DNA of 64,000 nt. Source: Verrucomicrobiota bacterium JB025 (GTDB lineage: Bacteria > Verrucomicrobiota > Verrucomicrobiia > Verrucomicrobiales > Akkermansiaceae). Within the stretch, counting starts at the first letter, position 1; every line of letters starts with the position of its first letter. Below are positions 44,179 through 52,844 of the stretch, piece by piece. The notes under the pieces were generated by a model. It was given only the letters and a program-made list of their open reading frames with translations, ran no database searches and was not told the origin of the DNA. The translations under genes were made by a program, and so were the position numbers. The stretch lies in the NCBI GenBank assembly GCA_030673875.1, contig JAUTCT010000108.1, positions 1-64,000 of the forward strand, written 5' to 3'.

Positions 44179-44796
44179 TCACGCCACCGAGGAAACCAGC
44201 GGCGTGGGAATCGTCAGCACCTGCATGCCGGCGCGTTGCGCGGCCATGATGCCCGCCGGCGCGTCATCCAGTGCGAGACATTTGGCAGGATCCACGCCCA
44301 GCAACTCGGCCGCACGCAGAAACACTTCCGGAGACGGCTTGCCCTCCTTCACGTCATCCGCCGTGACCACCTCGTCAAACCAATCGGAAATCTCTACCGC
44401 ACGCAGTGACTTCTCAACCACCATCCGCGAACCACCGCTCGCCACCGCCATCGGCACCTTGCCGCGCAGGCTTTCGGCGAATGCCGCCACCTCGTCGATC
44501 AGCGTCAGACGGTTCAAGCGCTTCAGAAACGCCTCGCGTTTCGCAAAGGCCACCTCTTCCGGATCAAGCTTAAGGTCATACTCGTCGTTGAGCTCGACGA
44601 CAATGTCGCGGGTCGGCCGGCCGCCCATCGCCATGAATACGTCTTCCTTGAAAACGCCTCGCGCTCCATAGACGGACAAGGCGTCACACCAGGAGTCAAG
44701 GTGAGCGGGCATGGAATCGATCAATGTGCCGTCGCAATCAAAGATCACGGCATCAAATCCGGAGGAAGGAAACGAGAAGGGTCCAATTGTGGCCAT
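44179..44796 (-). CDS. HAD-family phosphatase, beta-phosphoglucomutase-like
   Basis: The 205-residue protein has all HAD motifs: the nucleophile in VIFDCDGTLIDS (residues 18-29), Ser in AVASGGSRMVVEKS, Lys in EGKPSPEVF and the acidic pair in CLALDDAPAGIMAA. A helical cap follows motif 1, as in subfamily I enzymes of the beta-phosphoglucomutase/phosphatase group (YniC, YqaB). The substrate is likely a small sugar phosphate, unproven. It is monocistronic with its own terminator. Confidence 0.92.
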   Translation of the reverse strand: MATIGPFSFPSSGFDAVIFDCDGTLIDSMPAHLDSWCDALSVYGARGVFKEDVFMAMGGRPTRDIVVELNDEYDLKLDPEEVAFAKREAFLKRLNRLTLIDEVAAFAESLRGKVPMAVASGGSRMVVEKSLRAVEISDWFDEVVTADDVKEGKPSPEVFLRAAELLGVDPAKCLALDDAPAGIMAAQRAGMQVLTIPTPLVSSVA

Positions 44797-44825
44797 CAGC
44801 GAAGGGAGGTGGGGATTCTATCGGA

Positions 44826-44844
44826 GATTGCAAGGAGTGCAATC
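44826..44844. promoter_or_regulatory. Inverted repeat upstream of the HAD gene
   Basis: GATTGCA-AGGAG-TGCAATC is a perfect 7-bp inverted repeat with a five-base spacer, 30 bases upstream of the HAD phosphatase ATG. It could be an operator. The rest of the 288-base gap to 45084 is AT-rich around 44870-44945 and shows no gene. Confidence 0.4.
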
Positions 44845-45084
44845 GCCGGGGCGACATAGGGAGTCCCTTGTGAAATAGCAAGAGTTGCATGAAGAAACTT
44901 TCACTTCCTCATAAGTATTTCTTATCTATAGCAATTCAGTTTAATCCCCTCCCATCACCCGACACCACCCCCCCAAATGAATGGGGTGCGGGCATGCATT
45001 CAAGCCCGACACAAGCAGCCACAAAACCGCGCATCGACTGCCGGCATGCCATCAATCACTCAACTCTGATAACCCAACAGACCC

Positions 45085-46476
45085 CTACAAACGCACGGTC
45101 TGGTCGCGGTAGGTTCCCGCCGGGACCACCTTGGTCTCGGCACCATCGTTCTCAATCACCACATCCCCTTCGATCACCACCCCCATCGCAAACTTCACCG
45201 GCCCGCGGATCGCCAGCGAACGGCAGTTCAGCAATCCGGGAACCCCCAATTCTTCCAGCGAATCCACCAACTTGTATTCATCCGAAAGTGAAATCACCGG
45301 CGGCCGACCTTCCCGGGACGCCTGCAGGCGCACCTGGCCGTTCTCAAGCACCTCATAGGCATCCGATCGCAGCGCGAGCAAATCCCCCGTCGTCTTCACC
45401 GGCGCGAACCGGCTCCGCGGCACGTCGATCGCCAGCGAACCATCAAAACACTCGATCGCCGCACCCATCGCGATCTCCAGCTGGATCACCTTGGTCGACG
45501 CCTTGTCGCGCGGATCCACCGTCTTGTTATTGCGGATCATCGGCAGCGGCAGCACCCCCGCATCCGCCTCCAACTGGGCTTTCAGTTTCTCCAGATTCAG
45601 CCACAGGCTGTTGGTGTTGAAATACTGGTGCCGGTCGATGTTCTGGAATTCCTCCACATCCTCGTCCGGACATTGCGCCACCTCACGCAACAACAAGCGC
45701 CCGTCGGATTTCCGCCGTGCCAGATGCCCGCCCTTGCGGTCCGCCGCCGTCCTCCGCGTCACCTCCATCATGAACGGTGCGTCGGAATCCGCGAAATACT
45801 TCAAGATCGCCGGATCCAGAATCGCCCCCAGATTGTCCGAGTTGGAAACAAACGCATAGCGCACGCCCTCATCCAGCAACCGGTCGAGCCAACCGCTCCC
45901 CACCAATGCCGGATACAGGTCCCCGTGGCCCGGCGGACACCATTCCAGCGCCGGATCCGCCGGCCATGCCACCGGCTCCAGAGTCGCCGCATCGATCTTC
46001 GGAATCTGGTTCTGCATCAGCTCCACCTCGTTCGCGTCCGCGAACCCCTCGCCCGCATACTTCTCCAGATAGCCGAGCGTGTCTCCGCTCGTGCTGAAGC
46101 TGTTCATCAACAACAACCTCACATTCGCACCGCTCGCCTCGCGCAACCCGAGAATCTGCCGCACCATCAAATCGAGGAAATTCACCCCCTCGCGCACCCC
46201 CAGCAAACTTTTCGGCCCCTTCAGGCCCATGCCCGTCCCGAGACCGCCGTTCAGCTTGATCACCACCGCCTTGCCGAGCAACGCGGCATCCGCCTCCCCG
46301 CCGCCATCCAGCGACTCGAGCGATGCCAGCCCCTCCGACGGCGAAATCGTCTCCTCCGGGATCATTCCCGACTCATTGCGGAGCAACGCATCGTAGTTCC
46401 GGCGAAACGCGCGAATTGCGGCATCACCCATCCCGGCGGCGGTCATTTTTTTCTCGAAAACAGTGAAATCTCCCAT
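45085..46476 (-). CDS. UTP:glucose-1-phosphate uridylyltransferase family, eukaryotic type
   Basis: The 463-residue protein belongs to the UDPGP family, which makes UDP-sugars. The nucleotide-binding signature KLNGGLGTGMGLKGPKSLL lies near residues 71-89. Also visible are LLLMNSFSTSGDTLGYL, WCPPGHGDLYPALVGSGWLD, FVSNSDNLGAILD and NTNSLWLNLEKL, all typical of plant/yeast/animal UGPase and absent from bacterial GalU. It probably supplies UDP-glucose or UDP-GlcNAc for surface polysaccharides. ATG 46476 (MGDFTVFEKK) is the homologous start. The gene is divergent from hisA. Confidence 0.93.
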   Translation of the reverse strand: MGDFTVFEKKMTAAGMGDAAIRAFRRNYDALLRNESGMIPEETISPSEGLASLESLDGGGEADAALLGKAVVIKLNGGLGTGMGLKGPKSLLGVREGVNFLDLMVRQILGLREASGANVRLLLMNSFSTSGDTLGYLEKYAGEGFADANEVELMQNQIPKIDAATLEPVAWPADPALEWCPPGHGDLYPALVGSGWLDRLLDEGVRYAFVSNSDNLGAILDPAILKYFADSDAPFMMEVTRRTAADRKGGHLARRKSDGRLLLREVAQCPDEDVEEFQNIDRHQYFNTNSLWLNLEKLKAQLEADAGVLPLPMIRNNKTVDPRDKASTKVIQLEIAMGAAIECFDGSLAIDVPRSRFAPVKTTGDLLALRSDAYEVLENGQVRLQASREGRPPVISLSDEYKLVDSLEELGVPGLLNCRSLAIRGPVKFAMGVVIEGDVVIENDGAETKVVPAGTYRDQTVRL

Positions 46477-46584
46477 AGCGAATCCTTGGCTGGTTAGCGC
46501 CGGAAAACTGGGACAATCCAGCCCTCCGGTCACGCCAAAAAAGTCATCGACCCTCCCCCGCCCCAACGCCATCCTCCGCCCGCC

Positions 46585-47367
46585 ATGACCCGCTTCCGCC
46601 CGTGCATCGACCTCCACCAGGGAAAAGTCAAACAGATCGTCGGCGGCAGCCTCCGCGACCACGGCGACGGCCCGCGCGAAAACTTCGTCTCCGACCAGCC
46701 GCCCGCATGGTTCGCCTCACGCTTCCGTGCCGACAACCTCACCGGCGGCCACGTCATCAAACTCGGCCCCGGCAATGAAGACGCCGCCCGGCAAGCCCTC
46801 GCCGCATGGCCCGGCGGCCTCCAGCTCGGCGGCGGCATCCAGCCCGCAAACGCCGCCGAATGGCTCGACGCCGGCGCATCCCACCTCATCGTCACCTCGT
46901 GCCTCTTCAGCCCGGCCGGCGAATTCCTGCCGGAAACCCTCGCCGCACTCGTCAAGACCGTCGGCGCGGACCGGCTCGTCATCGACCTCTCCTGCAAACG
47001 CAGCGCCACCGGCTGGACCGTCGCCATGAACCGCTGGCAAACCCTCACCAACCTCGAAGTCACCCACGCCACCCTCGACCTCCTCGCACCCTCCTGCGCC
47101 GAGTTCCTCATCCACGCCGCCGATGTCGAAGGCCTCTGCATGGGCATCGACGCCGAACTCGTCTCCCACCTCGGCCAATGGGGAAAACTCCCCGTCACCT
47201 ACGCCGGCGGCGCCGCCACCATGGACGACCTCCGCCTCGTCGATCAGGCGGGAAACGGCCGCGTCGACGTCACCGTCGGCAGCGCGCTCGACATCTTCGG
47301 CGGCACCGGCGTCGCCTACCGCGACCTCGTTTCCTGGAATGCCAGACCGTCCGGCCCGGCTACTTGA
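46585..47367 (+). CDS. hisA: HisA isomerase, eukaryotic (HIS6) type
   Basis: HisA isomerises ProFAR to PRFAR in histidine synthesis. The 260-residue protein opens RFRPCIDLHQGKVKQIVGGS, as in yeast HIS6. It continues HVIKLGPGNEDAARQALAAWPGGLQLGGGI and ends DVTVGSALDIFGG. This is the eukaryotic-type branch rather than the common bacterial HisA. Catalytic Asp9 in CIDLHQG is present, and Asp174 in HAADVEGLCMGID is likely the second. No other his gene is nearby. Confidence 0.9.
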   Translation: MTRFRPCIDLHQGKVKQIVGGSLRDHGDGPRENFVSDQPPAWFASRFRADNLTGGHVIKLGPGNEDAARQALAAWPGGLQLGGGIQPANAAEWLDAGASHLIVTSCLFSPAGEFLPETLAALVKTVGADRLVIDLSCKRSATGWTVAMNRWQTLTNLEVTHATLDLLAPSCAEFLIHAADVEGLCMGIDAELVSHLGQWGKLPVTYAGGAATMDDLRLVDQAGNGRVDVTVGSALDIFGGTGVAYRDLVSWNARPSGPAT

Positions 47368-47585
47368 GGGCACATCCGGCAACCCGGCGTCCGGCGACGC
47401 AAGCATTCAAATTCAAGGCAAGCCGCGACGAGGAAGTGAATAGCCATTCACCACCGAGGTGCAACGCAGCATTGGGGTTGAAGGCGCTGCGCCCGCAACG
47501 GCGGCACTTACCTTTCCTCGGCGAAGCCGCTCCAATCAACAGCACCAAACTCTGCCGCGGCGGGTGTTGGGGTGCCGGATGGGCC

Positions 47586-48341
47586 CTAGAGCTCCTTCAC
47601 CTTCACATTCCGGAAGCGCACCACGCCACGCTTGCCGGCGTGCACCTGCAGGCCGATCGCCCCCTTCAAATACTGGCCGTCCTCCAGATTCGCCACCGGC
47701 AATCCGTTCAGCCACGTTTTCAGGCTCTTGCCCTTGGCGAGAATCGTCAGCCGATTCCATTCACCCTCCTTGAGGGCGGCCCGCGCCTCCTTGTGAGCCT
47801 CCAGCCACACCGGATACTTCCAGCCGCCATCGCTCTGCCAATAAAGCCCGCCCGACCAGTTCCGGTTCGCACTGTTGCTGAACCCCTCCATCTCGGCCTG
47901 CGGGCCATACACCACCTCGATCTCCCGCCCGCCCTTCTTCTCCATCCTGCGCTGGGCGCGGAACATCACCCCGGAATTCATCGGCGACTCCCACTTCACC
48001 TCCACCGTGAAGACAAAATCCGCGAAATCCTCGCGCTCCGTACACAAATACGTGCTCGGCTGCCCAGCCACCGTCCGCCCGATGATCTCGCCACCGTCCG
48101 CCTCAAACTCGCACTTGCCCCCGCGCGACACCCAACCGTCCAGATCCTTGCCGTTATACAAACTCGTGAAACCGTCCGCCAACTCCGGCTCCGCGTCCGT
48201 GTTCAACATCGCCTTCTCCGGCGCTACCACCGGATGCTTCTCATACTGACCGATGAACTTCTTCTGGCTCTCGGAAATTTCATTCCCGAACGCGAGCGAC
48301 GCGAGGGCTAGCCATGCAATGGCGGATGTCGTGGTTTTCAT
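47586..48341 (-). CDS. Secreted DUF1080 (3-keto-disaccharide hydrolase-like) protein
   Basis: The 251-residue protein has a signal peptide (TTSAIAWLALASLAFG). A short linker follows, then the DUF1080 jelly-roll domain: GFTSLYNGKDLDGW near residues 59-72, then DFVFTVEVKWESPMNSGVMFRA, the EVVYGPQAEM segment and the ending GAIGLQVHAGKRGVVRFRNVKVKEL. DUF1080 domains, now linked to 3-keto-glycoside hydrolysis, are highly duplicated in planctomycetes and verrucomicrobia. It is monocistronic on the minus strand. ATG 48341 begins the signal peptide. Confidence 0.88.
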   Translation of the reverse strand: MKTTTSAIAWLALASLAFGNEISESQKKFIGQYEKHPVVAPEKAMLNTDAEPELADGFTSLYNGKDLDGWVSRGGKCEFEADGGEIIGRTVAGQPSTYLCTEREDFADFVFTVEVKWESPMNSGVMFRAQRRMEKKGGREIEVVYGPQAEMEGFSNSANRNWSGGLYWQSDGGWKYPVWLEAHKEARAALKEGEWNRLTILAKGKSLKTWLNGLPVANLEDGQYLKGAIGLQVHAGKRGVVRFRNVKVKEL

Positions 48342-48627
48342 GATTGTGATGGAAAATGCGGTTGCTGCTGGGAGATGCGCTTGCTTCTGCCCCACGGAGG
48401 TCCCACCGCGGCCGAACCTGCCAACCGGAATACGCCAATTGGCACCCGCACATTTCGCCAATCGCCCCCCGAAATCAAGAATTCCCTCCTTCCCGCCCCC
48501 CTCCTCTCCACCCCCGCCGACAAATCATCCGCATTTCATGTGATCTTTCCGTCACATTCTCCGGATCCGTTATTGACGCGGCGGCCTCACGGGCGTTTGT
48601 TCGAACTCTTTCTTAATACCCATACCC
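48342..48627. other. Divergent promoter region of the DUF1080 gene and korA
   Basis: 286 bases separate the two divergent genes. It should hold both promoters. I cannot point to a confident -35/-10 pair; no gene or hairpin stands out. Confidence 0.4.
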
Positions 48628-50472
48628 ATGAGCGAAACTCAGCGCGGATTCCGCGAGATGAAAGCAGTGGTCGTCCGGTTTGCCGGTGACTCCGGCGACG
48701 GCATGCAAATCGTTGGTGAACGATTCACCGATGCCTCCGTCACAGTTCCAAACTCGATCGCCACCTTCCCGGACTACCCGGCGGAAATCCGCGCCCCCAT
48801 CGGCACCATCGCCGGCGTCTCCGCATTCCAGGTCCACTTCGGCAGCGAAACCGTGCTCACCCCGGGTGACGAACCGGACGCCCTCGTCGCCATGAACCCC
48901 GCCGCCCTCAAAGTCCACCTCGACGACCTCGTCGAAGGCGGCCTGCTCATCGCAAACTCCGCCGCATTCACCGAGGAAAACCTCAAAATGGCCGGCTACG
49001 ACGCCAACCCGCTCGACGACCCCGAAATCAAACGCAAATACGACGTCATCCCCGTCAACATCACCAACCTCGCACTCGAATCCCTCAAGGACAGCGAACT
49101 CAGCCAAAAGGACAAACTCCGCACCAAAAACTTCTTCGCCCTCGGCTTCACCTACTGGGTCTACGGCCGCCCGCTCGACCCCACCATCGACTTCATCAAC
49201 GCCAAGTGGAGCCGCAAACTCCCCGACGTCGCCGCCGCCAACACCAAGGTCCTCAAGGACGGCTACTTCTTCGGTGAAACCACCGAAACCGGACGCAACC
49301 GCTACATGGTCGCCCGCGCATCCGTCGCCCCCGGCACCTACCGCAAGGTCTCCGGAAACGAAGCCACCGCCCTCGGCCTCATCGCCGCATCACGCAAGGC
49401 CGGCCGCCCGCTGCTGTTCTCAGGCTACCCCATCACCCCGGCATCCTCCGTCCTCGAATCCCTCGCTGAATACAAACACTTCGGCGTCAAAACCGTTCAG
49501 GCCGAAGACGAAATCGCCGCCATCGGCGTAGCCATCGGCGCCAGCTTCGCCGGCCAAATCGGCGTCACCGGAACCTCCGGCCCCGGCATGTGCCTCAAGT
49601 CCGAATTCATCGGCCTCGCCATCTCAACCGAACTCCCGCTCGTCATCATCAATGTCCAGCGCGGCGGACCCTCCACCGGCCTGCCAACCAAAACCGAACA
49701 ATCCGACCTGCTCCAGGCACTCTGCGGCCGCCACGGTGAAAGCCCGCTGCCCGTCGTCGCCGCAAACTCCCCGTCGGATTGCTTCCGCGCCGCCTTCGAA
49801 GCCACCCGCATCGCGCTCAAGTTCTCCACCCCGGTCATCCTGCTCTCGGACGGCTACCTCGCCAACGGCTCCGAACCATGGAACATCCCCGACGAAAGCG
49901 AACTGCCGGACATCTCCGTCCCGTTCGCCGACCCGGACAAACCCTACGCGCCATACGCCCGCGACCCGGAAACCCTCTCCCGAACCCTCGCCATCCCCGG
50001 CCAGCCGAACCTCGAACACCGCATCGGCGGCCTCGAAAAAAATGAATCCGGCAACATCAGCTACGATGCCGACAACCACTCCAACATGACCCGCCTCCGC
50101 GCCGAAAAAGTCGCCGCCGTCGCCAAATCCCTGCCACCTCTCAAGGTCAACGGCGACCGCACCGGCAAACTCCTCGTCGTCGGCTGGGGCGGCACCCACG
50201 GCGCCATCCACTCCGCCGTCCAGTCGCTCCGCGCCGAAGGCTTCGAAGTCAGCGGCACCAACATCCGCTACATCAACCCGCTCCCCGCCGACCTCGAAGA
50301 ACTCATCAACGGCTTCGACAAAGTCCTCGTCCCGGAACTCAACACCGGCCAGCTCAGCATGATCCTCCGCTCCCGCTTCCTCGTCGACGCCAAGTCGCTC
50401 ACCAAAATCAAAGGCCGCCCGTTCAAGGTCAGCGAAATCCGCGAAGCCATCCTCAACCAACTCAACGACTGA
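48628..50472 (+). CDS. korA: 2-oxoglutarate:ferredoxin oxidoreductase, gamma-alpha fusion subunit
   Basis: With KorB this enzyme oxidises a 2-oxoacid to its acyl-CoA, reducing ferredoxin. The 614-residue chain is the fused form. The first roughly 190 residues are the gamma domain (VVRFAGDSGDGMQIVGERF). From about 235 comes the alpha pyrimidine-binding domain (FSGYPITPASSVLESL, QAEDEIAAIGVAIGASFAG). The C-terminal transketolase-like domain has LLVVGWGGTHGAI and VPELNTGQLSMILR. Substrate preference (2-oxoglutarate versus pyruvate) is inferred from fusion type and the korB pair. korB follows by six bases. Confidence 0.95.
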   Translation: MSETQRGFREMKAVVVRFAGDSGDGMQIVGERFTDASVTVPNSIATFPDYPAEIRAPIGTIAGVSAFQVHFGSETVLTPGDEPDALVAMNPAALKVHLDDLVEGGLLIANSAAFTEENLKMAGYDANPLDDPEIKRKYDVIPVNITNLALESLKDSELSQKDKLRTKNFFALGFTYWVYGRPLDPTIDFINAKWSRKLPDVAAANTKVLKDGYFFGETTETGRNRYMVARASVAPGTYRKVSGNEATALGLIAASRKAGRPLLFSGYPITPASSVLESLAEYKHFGVKTVQAEDEIAAIGVAIGASFAGQIGVTGTSGPGMCLKSEFIGLAISTELPLVIINVQRGGPSTGLPTKTEQSDLLQALCGRHGESPLPVVAANSPSDCFRAAFEATRIALKFSTPVILLSDGYLANGSEPWNIPDESELPDISVPFADPDKPYAPYARDPETLSRTLAIPGQPNLEHRIGGLEKNESGNISYDADNHSNMTRLRAEKVAAVAKSLPPLKVNGDRTGKLLVVGWGGTHGAIHSAVQSLRAEGFEVSGTNIRYINPLPADLEELINGFDKVLVPELNTGQLSMILRSRFLVDAKSLTKIKGRPFKVSEIREAILNQLND

Positions 50473-50478
50473 ACCGCC

Positions 50479-51510
50479 ATGTCCACCGACCTCCAAGACA
50501 TCCCCGCCGCCCCCAAACTCAGTCGCAAGGACTTCGTCGCACCCAACGACGTCCGCTGGTGCCCCGGTTGCGGCGACTACGCCATCCTCAACTCGCTCCA
50601 GCGCACCCTGCCCGAACTCGGCATCCCCCGCGAGGACTTCGTCATCATCTCCGGAATCGGCTGCTCCAGCCGCTTCCCCTACTACATGAACACCTACGGG
50701 TTCCACACCATCCACGGCCGCGCCCCGACCGTCGCCACCGGCGTGAAAACCGCCAACCCCAAACTCTCCGTCTGGATCATCACCGGCGACGGCGACGGCC
50801 TCTCCATCGGCGGCAACCACCTGCTCCACCTCCTCCGGCGCAACGTCAACGTCAACGTCCTGCTCTTCAACAACCGCATCTACGGACTCACCAAGGGCCA
50901 ATACAGCCCCACCTCGCCGATCGGAACCAAAACCAAAACCACCCCCGCCGGCTCCGTCGACAACCCGATCAACCCGCTCGTCTTCGCCCTCGGCGCCGAA
51001 GCCACCTTCATCGCCCGGACCTACGACAAAAACCCCAAACACATGGTCGACACCTTCAAGGCCGCCCATGAACACCAGGGCGTCTCCTTCGTCGAAATCT
51101 TCCAAAACTGCGTGATCTTCAACAACCACACCTGGGACCCCGTCTACAGCAAGGAAAACCGCGACGACGAACTCCTCCACCTCGAGACCGGCAAACCACT
51201 CCTCTTCGGCAAAAACAACGACAAGGGCATCCGCCTCAACGGACTCGCCCCGGAAATCGTCAACACCGCAGACGCCAATCCCGGCGAAATCCTCACCCAC
51301 CAGCCGGACCTCCCCAGCCCGCTCTACTCCGGCCTGCTCGCCACCCTCGGCCTGCCGGATTTCCCGACCCCCATCGGCGTCATCCGCCAAATCCAGCGGC
51401 CCACCTACGAGTCCCTCATCGACGACCAGATCACCAGCGCCCAATCCAGCAAAGGCACCGGTTCATGGAAGGAACTCCTCCATGGCAACTCCACCTGGAC
51501 CGTGGAATAA
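50479..51510 (+). CDS. korB: 2-oxoglutarate:ferredoxin oxidoreductase, beta subunit
   Basis: The beta subunit binds thiamine diphosphate. The 343-residue protein has RWCPGCGDYAILNSLQRTL at 28-46 and ISGIGCSSRFPYYMNTYGFH. The ThDP motif TGDGDGLSIGGNHLLH is near 109-124, with NNRIYGLTKGQYSPTSP after it. All are conserved for the two-subunit KorAB group that lacks its own iron-sulfur ferredoxin domain beyond the beta-bound cluster. It is translationally close to korA. Confidence 0.95.
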   Translation: MSTDLQDIPAAPKLSRKDFVAPNDVRWCPGCGDYAILNSLQRTLPELGIPREDFVIISGIGCSSRFPYYMNTYGFHTIHGRAPTVATGVKTANPKLSVWIITGDGDGLSIGGNHLLHLLRRNVNVNVLLFNNRIYGLTKGQYSPTSPIGTKTKTTPAGSVDNPINPLVFALGAEATFIARTYDKNPKHMVDTFKAAHEHQGVSFVEIFQNCVIFNNHTWDPVYSKENRDDELLHLETGKPLLFGKNNDKGIRLNGLAPEIVNTADANPGEILTHQPDLPSPLYSGLLATLGLPDFPTPIGVIRQIQRPTYESLIDDQITSAQSSKGTGSWKELLHGNSTWTVE

Positions 51511-51551
51511 CCCGCCCATTCAGCCGCAGCCTGCCCGCGGCCGCCTCATTT

Positions 51552-51599
51552 CCCTGCAAACTTCCGGCAACCATTGCTGGAAAACAGACGTTTGCAGGG
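51552..51599 (+). promoter_or_regulatory. Large stem-loop just before the pseudopilin gene
   Basis: CCCTGCAAAC and GTTTGCAGGG form a perfect 10-bp outer stem. Inside it TTCCGGCAA and TTGCTGGAA form a second 9-base inverted pair with one mismatch and a CCA loop. The structure ends five bases before one possible start (51605) and 14 before another (51614). It lacks a T run, so it may be a translation control structure rather than a terminator of korB. Confidence 0.6.
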
Positions 51600-51604
51600 T
51601 TAGA

Positions 51605-52315
51605 ATGAACCCAATGCCTGAAACCCGTTGCCGTTGCAAACCCTCAGCCGGTTTCACGCTCGTCGAACTCCTGGTCACGATCCTGATCATTGCGATCCTC
51701 GCGGCTCTCAGTTTCATGGGCGTGAACCGCATGATCGAAAACGGCCGCAAGGTGCAAACCCTCGCCATCTTCCGCGACTTCACCGTCGGCATGACCATGT
51801 TCGAGTCCGACTACACCCGCCCGCCGGTCCCCACCTCCAAGCGCGACACCGGATGGGACACCATCTACGGCGACCCCGGCGGTTTCTACTCCAACAAGTT
51901 CCTCGTCTCCGTGCTCGCCGGCGAAGACAAGGACTACCCCTTCGGCGGCGAAAACTTCACCACCAGCTCAGTCAACCCCAGGGAGGAATCCTACATGATC
52001 TTCCCGCTCGCACCCGACGGCAAAAACGGCGTCGGCACCGACGGCATCCTCTATGACGCCTGGGGATTCGAAATCATGGTCGCCATCAACGGCCTGCTCT
52101 CAAACAACCCCGAGGACGAACTCGTCGACTTCAACGGCGGCCAGAATGACCGCCGGCTCCACACCTGGGGCCTCGCCGAATACGTCGAAACAAAACCCGA
52201 CGAACAATCGTTCGTGCTCTGGTCCTACGGCAAGGACAACAAAAAAGGCGACGACGCCGAATCCTACGGCGAAGTCGTCCCGCTCAAGGGCTCCGGCGAC
52301 GTCATCTCATGGTGA
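51605..52315 (+). CDS. Prepilin-type protein (pseudopilin)
   Basis: The protein of about 236 residues has a short leader and the type IV prepilin cleavage motif AGFTLVELLVTILIIAILAAL (G/F junction with Glu at +5). The hydrophobic N-terminal helix follows, then a globular domain with YDAWGFEIMVAINGLL and GLAEYVETKPDEQSF. Pilins of this shape, resembling type II secretion GspG-like proteins, are numerous in verrucomicrobia. It follows korB by 94 bases. Its stop overlaps the convergent deaminase gene by 14 bases. Starts at 51605 and 51614 are both plausible. Confidence 0.85.
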   Translation: MNPMPETRCRCKPSAGFTLVELLVTILIIAILAALSFMGVNRMIENGRKVQTLAIFRDFTVGMTMFESDYTRPPVPTSKRDTGWDTIYGDPGGFYSNKFLVSVLAGEDKDYPFGGENFTTSSVNPREESYMIFPLAPDGKNGVGTDGILYDAWGFEIMVAINGLLSNNPEDELVDFNGGQNDRRLHTWGLAEYVETKPDEQSFVLWSYGKDNKKGDDAESYGEVVPLKGSGDVISW

Positions 52316-52757
52316 CAACACCCGCCATCTCCGGCTTCGGATAATCGGTGATCCGCGCCAAACGCACGCCATAGAGCTCCGCAATCTCGTCCGCATCGGA
52401 CTCACAATAGACATCCGCGTAATAGATCTCCTCAATCCCATACGCGCACAGCGTCTGCATGCATGAAGTGCACGGCATCGTCGTCGTCGCCACAATCCGC
52501 GCCTCCCCCCGGCGAAACAAACTGCACAGGTTCACCTCGGCGTGCAGCATGAACTTCTGCCTCGCCTCGCGGTCGTCCCAAAACCCCGGCGGCGGATCAA
52601 ACCCCGGCGCCAAGCCGTTGTATGCCGTGCCGATCACCCGGTTGTCCCCGTCCAGCGCGGCAGCCCCCACCTTCCGGTAGGGATCCTCCGAACGCAGGCT
52701 CGCGACGTGCGCCAGAGCCATCGCGTATTGCGGTATCGTCAGTCGTTGCTGCCCCAT
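52302..52757 (-). CDS. Deoxycytidylate deaminase-like protein
   Basis: The 151-residue protein has the zinc-dependent deaminase signature: HAEVN near residue 83 (His and catalytic Glu) and PCTSCMQTLC near 107-116 (two Cys ligands). Earlier parts YAMALAHVASLRSEDPYRKVG match dCMP deaminases (ComEB type), which make dUMP for thymidylate synthesis. The long upstream frame is antisense to rarD; ATG 52757 gives the correct start. It is divergent from rarD. Confidence 0.85.
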   Translation of the reverse strand: MGQQRLTIPQYAMALAHVASLRSEDPYRKVGAAALDGDNRVIGTAYNGLAPGFDPPPGFWDDREARQKFMLHAEVNLCSLFRRGEARIVATTTMPCTSCMQTLCAYGIEEIYYADVYCESDADEIAELYGVRLARITDYPKPEMAGVVTMR

Positions 52758-52844
52758 GCCCGGAGCATGACCACCCGCCGCCGTTTCCTGCAAGCGATCA
52801 CTTTTCGCTTCGTTCCCGGCCCGCACTCGCCCACCTTCCCGCCC

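Noticed and set aside
49624-51444. 606-codon minus-strand frame opposite korA-korB
   Set aside because: Antisense shadow; Glu/Asp/Val/Gly-biased and crossing two genes.
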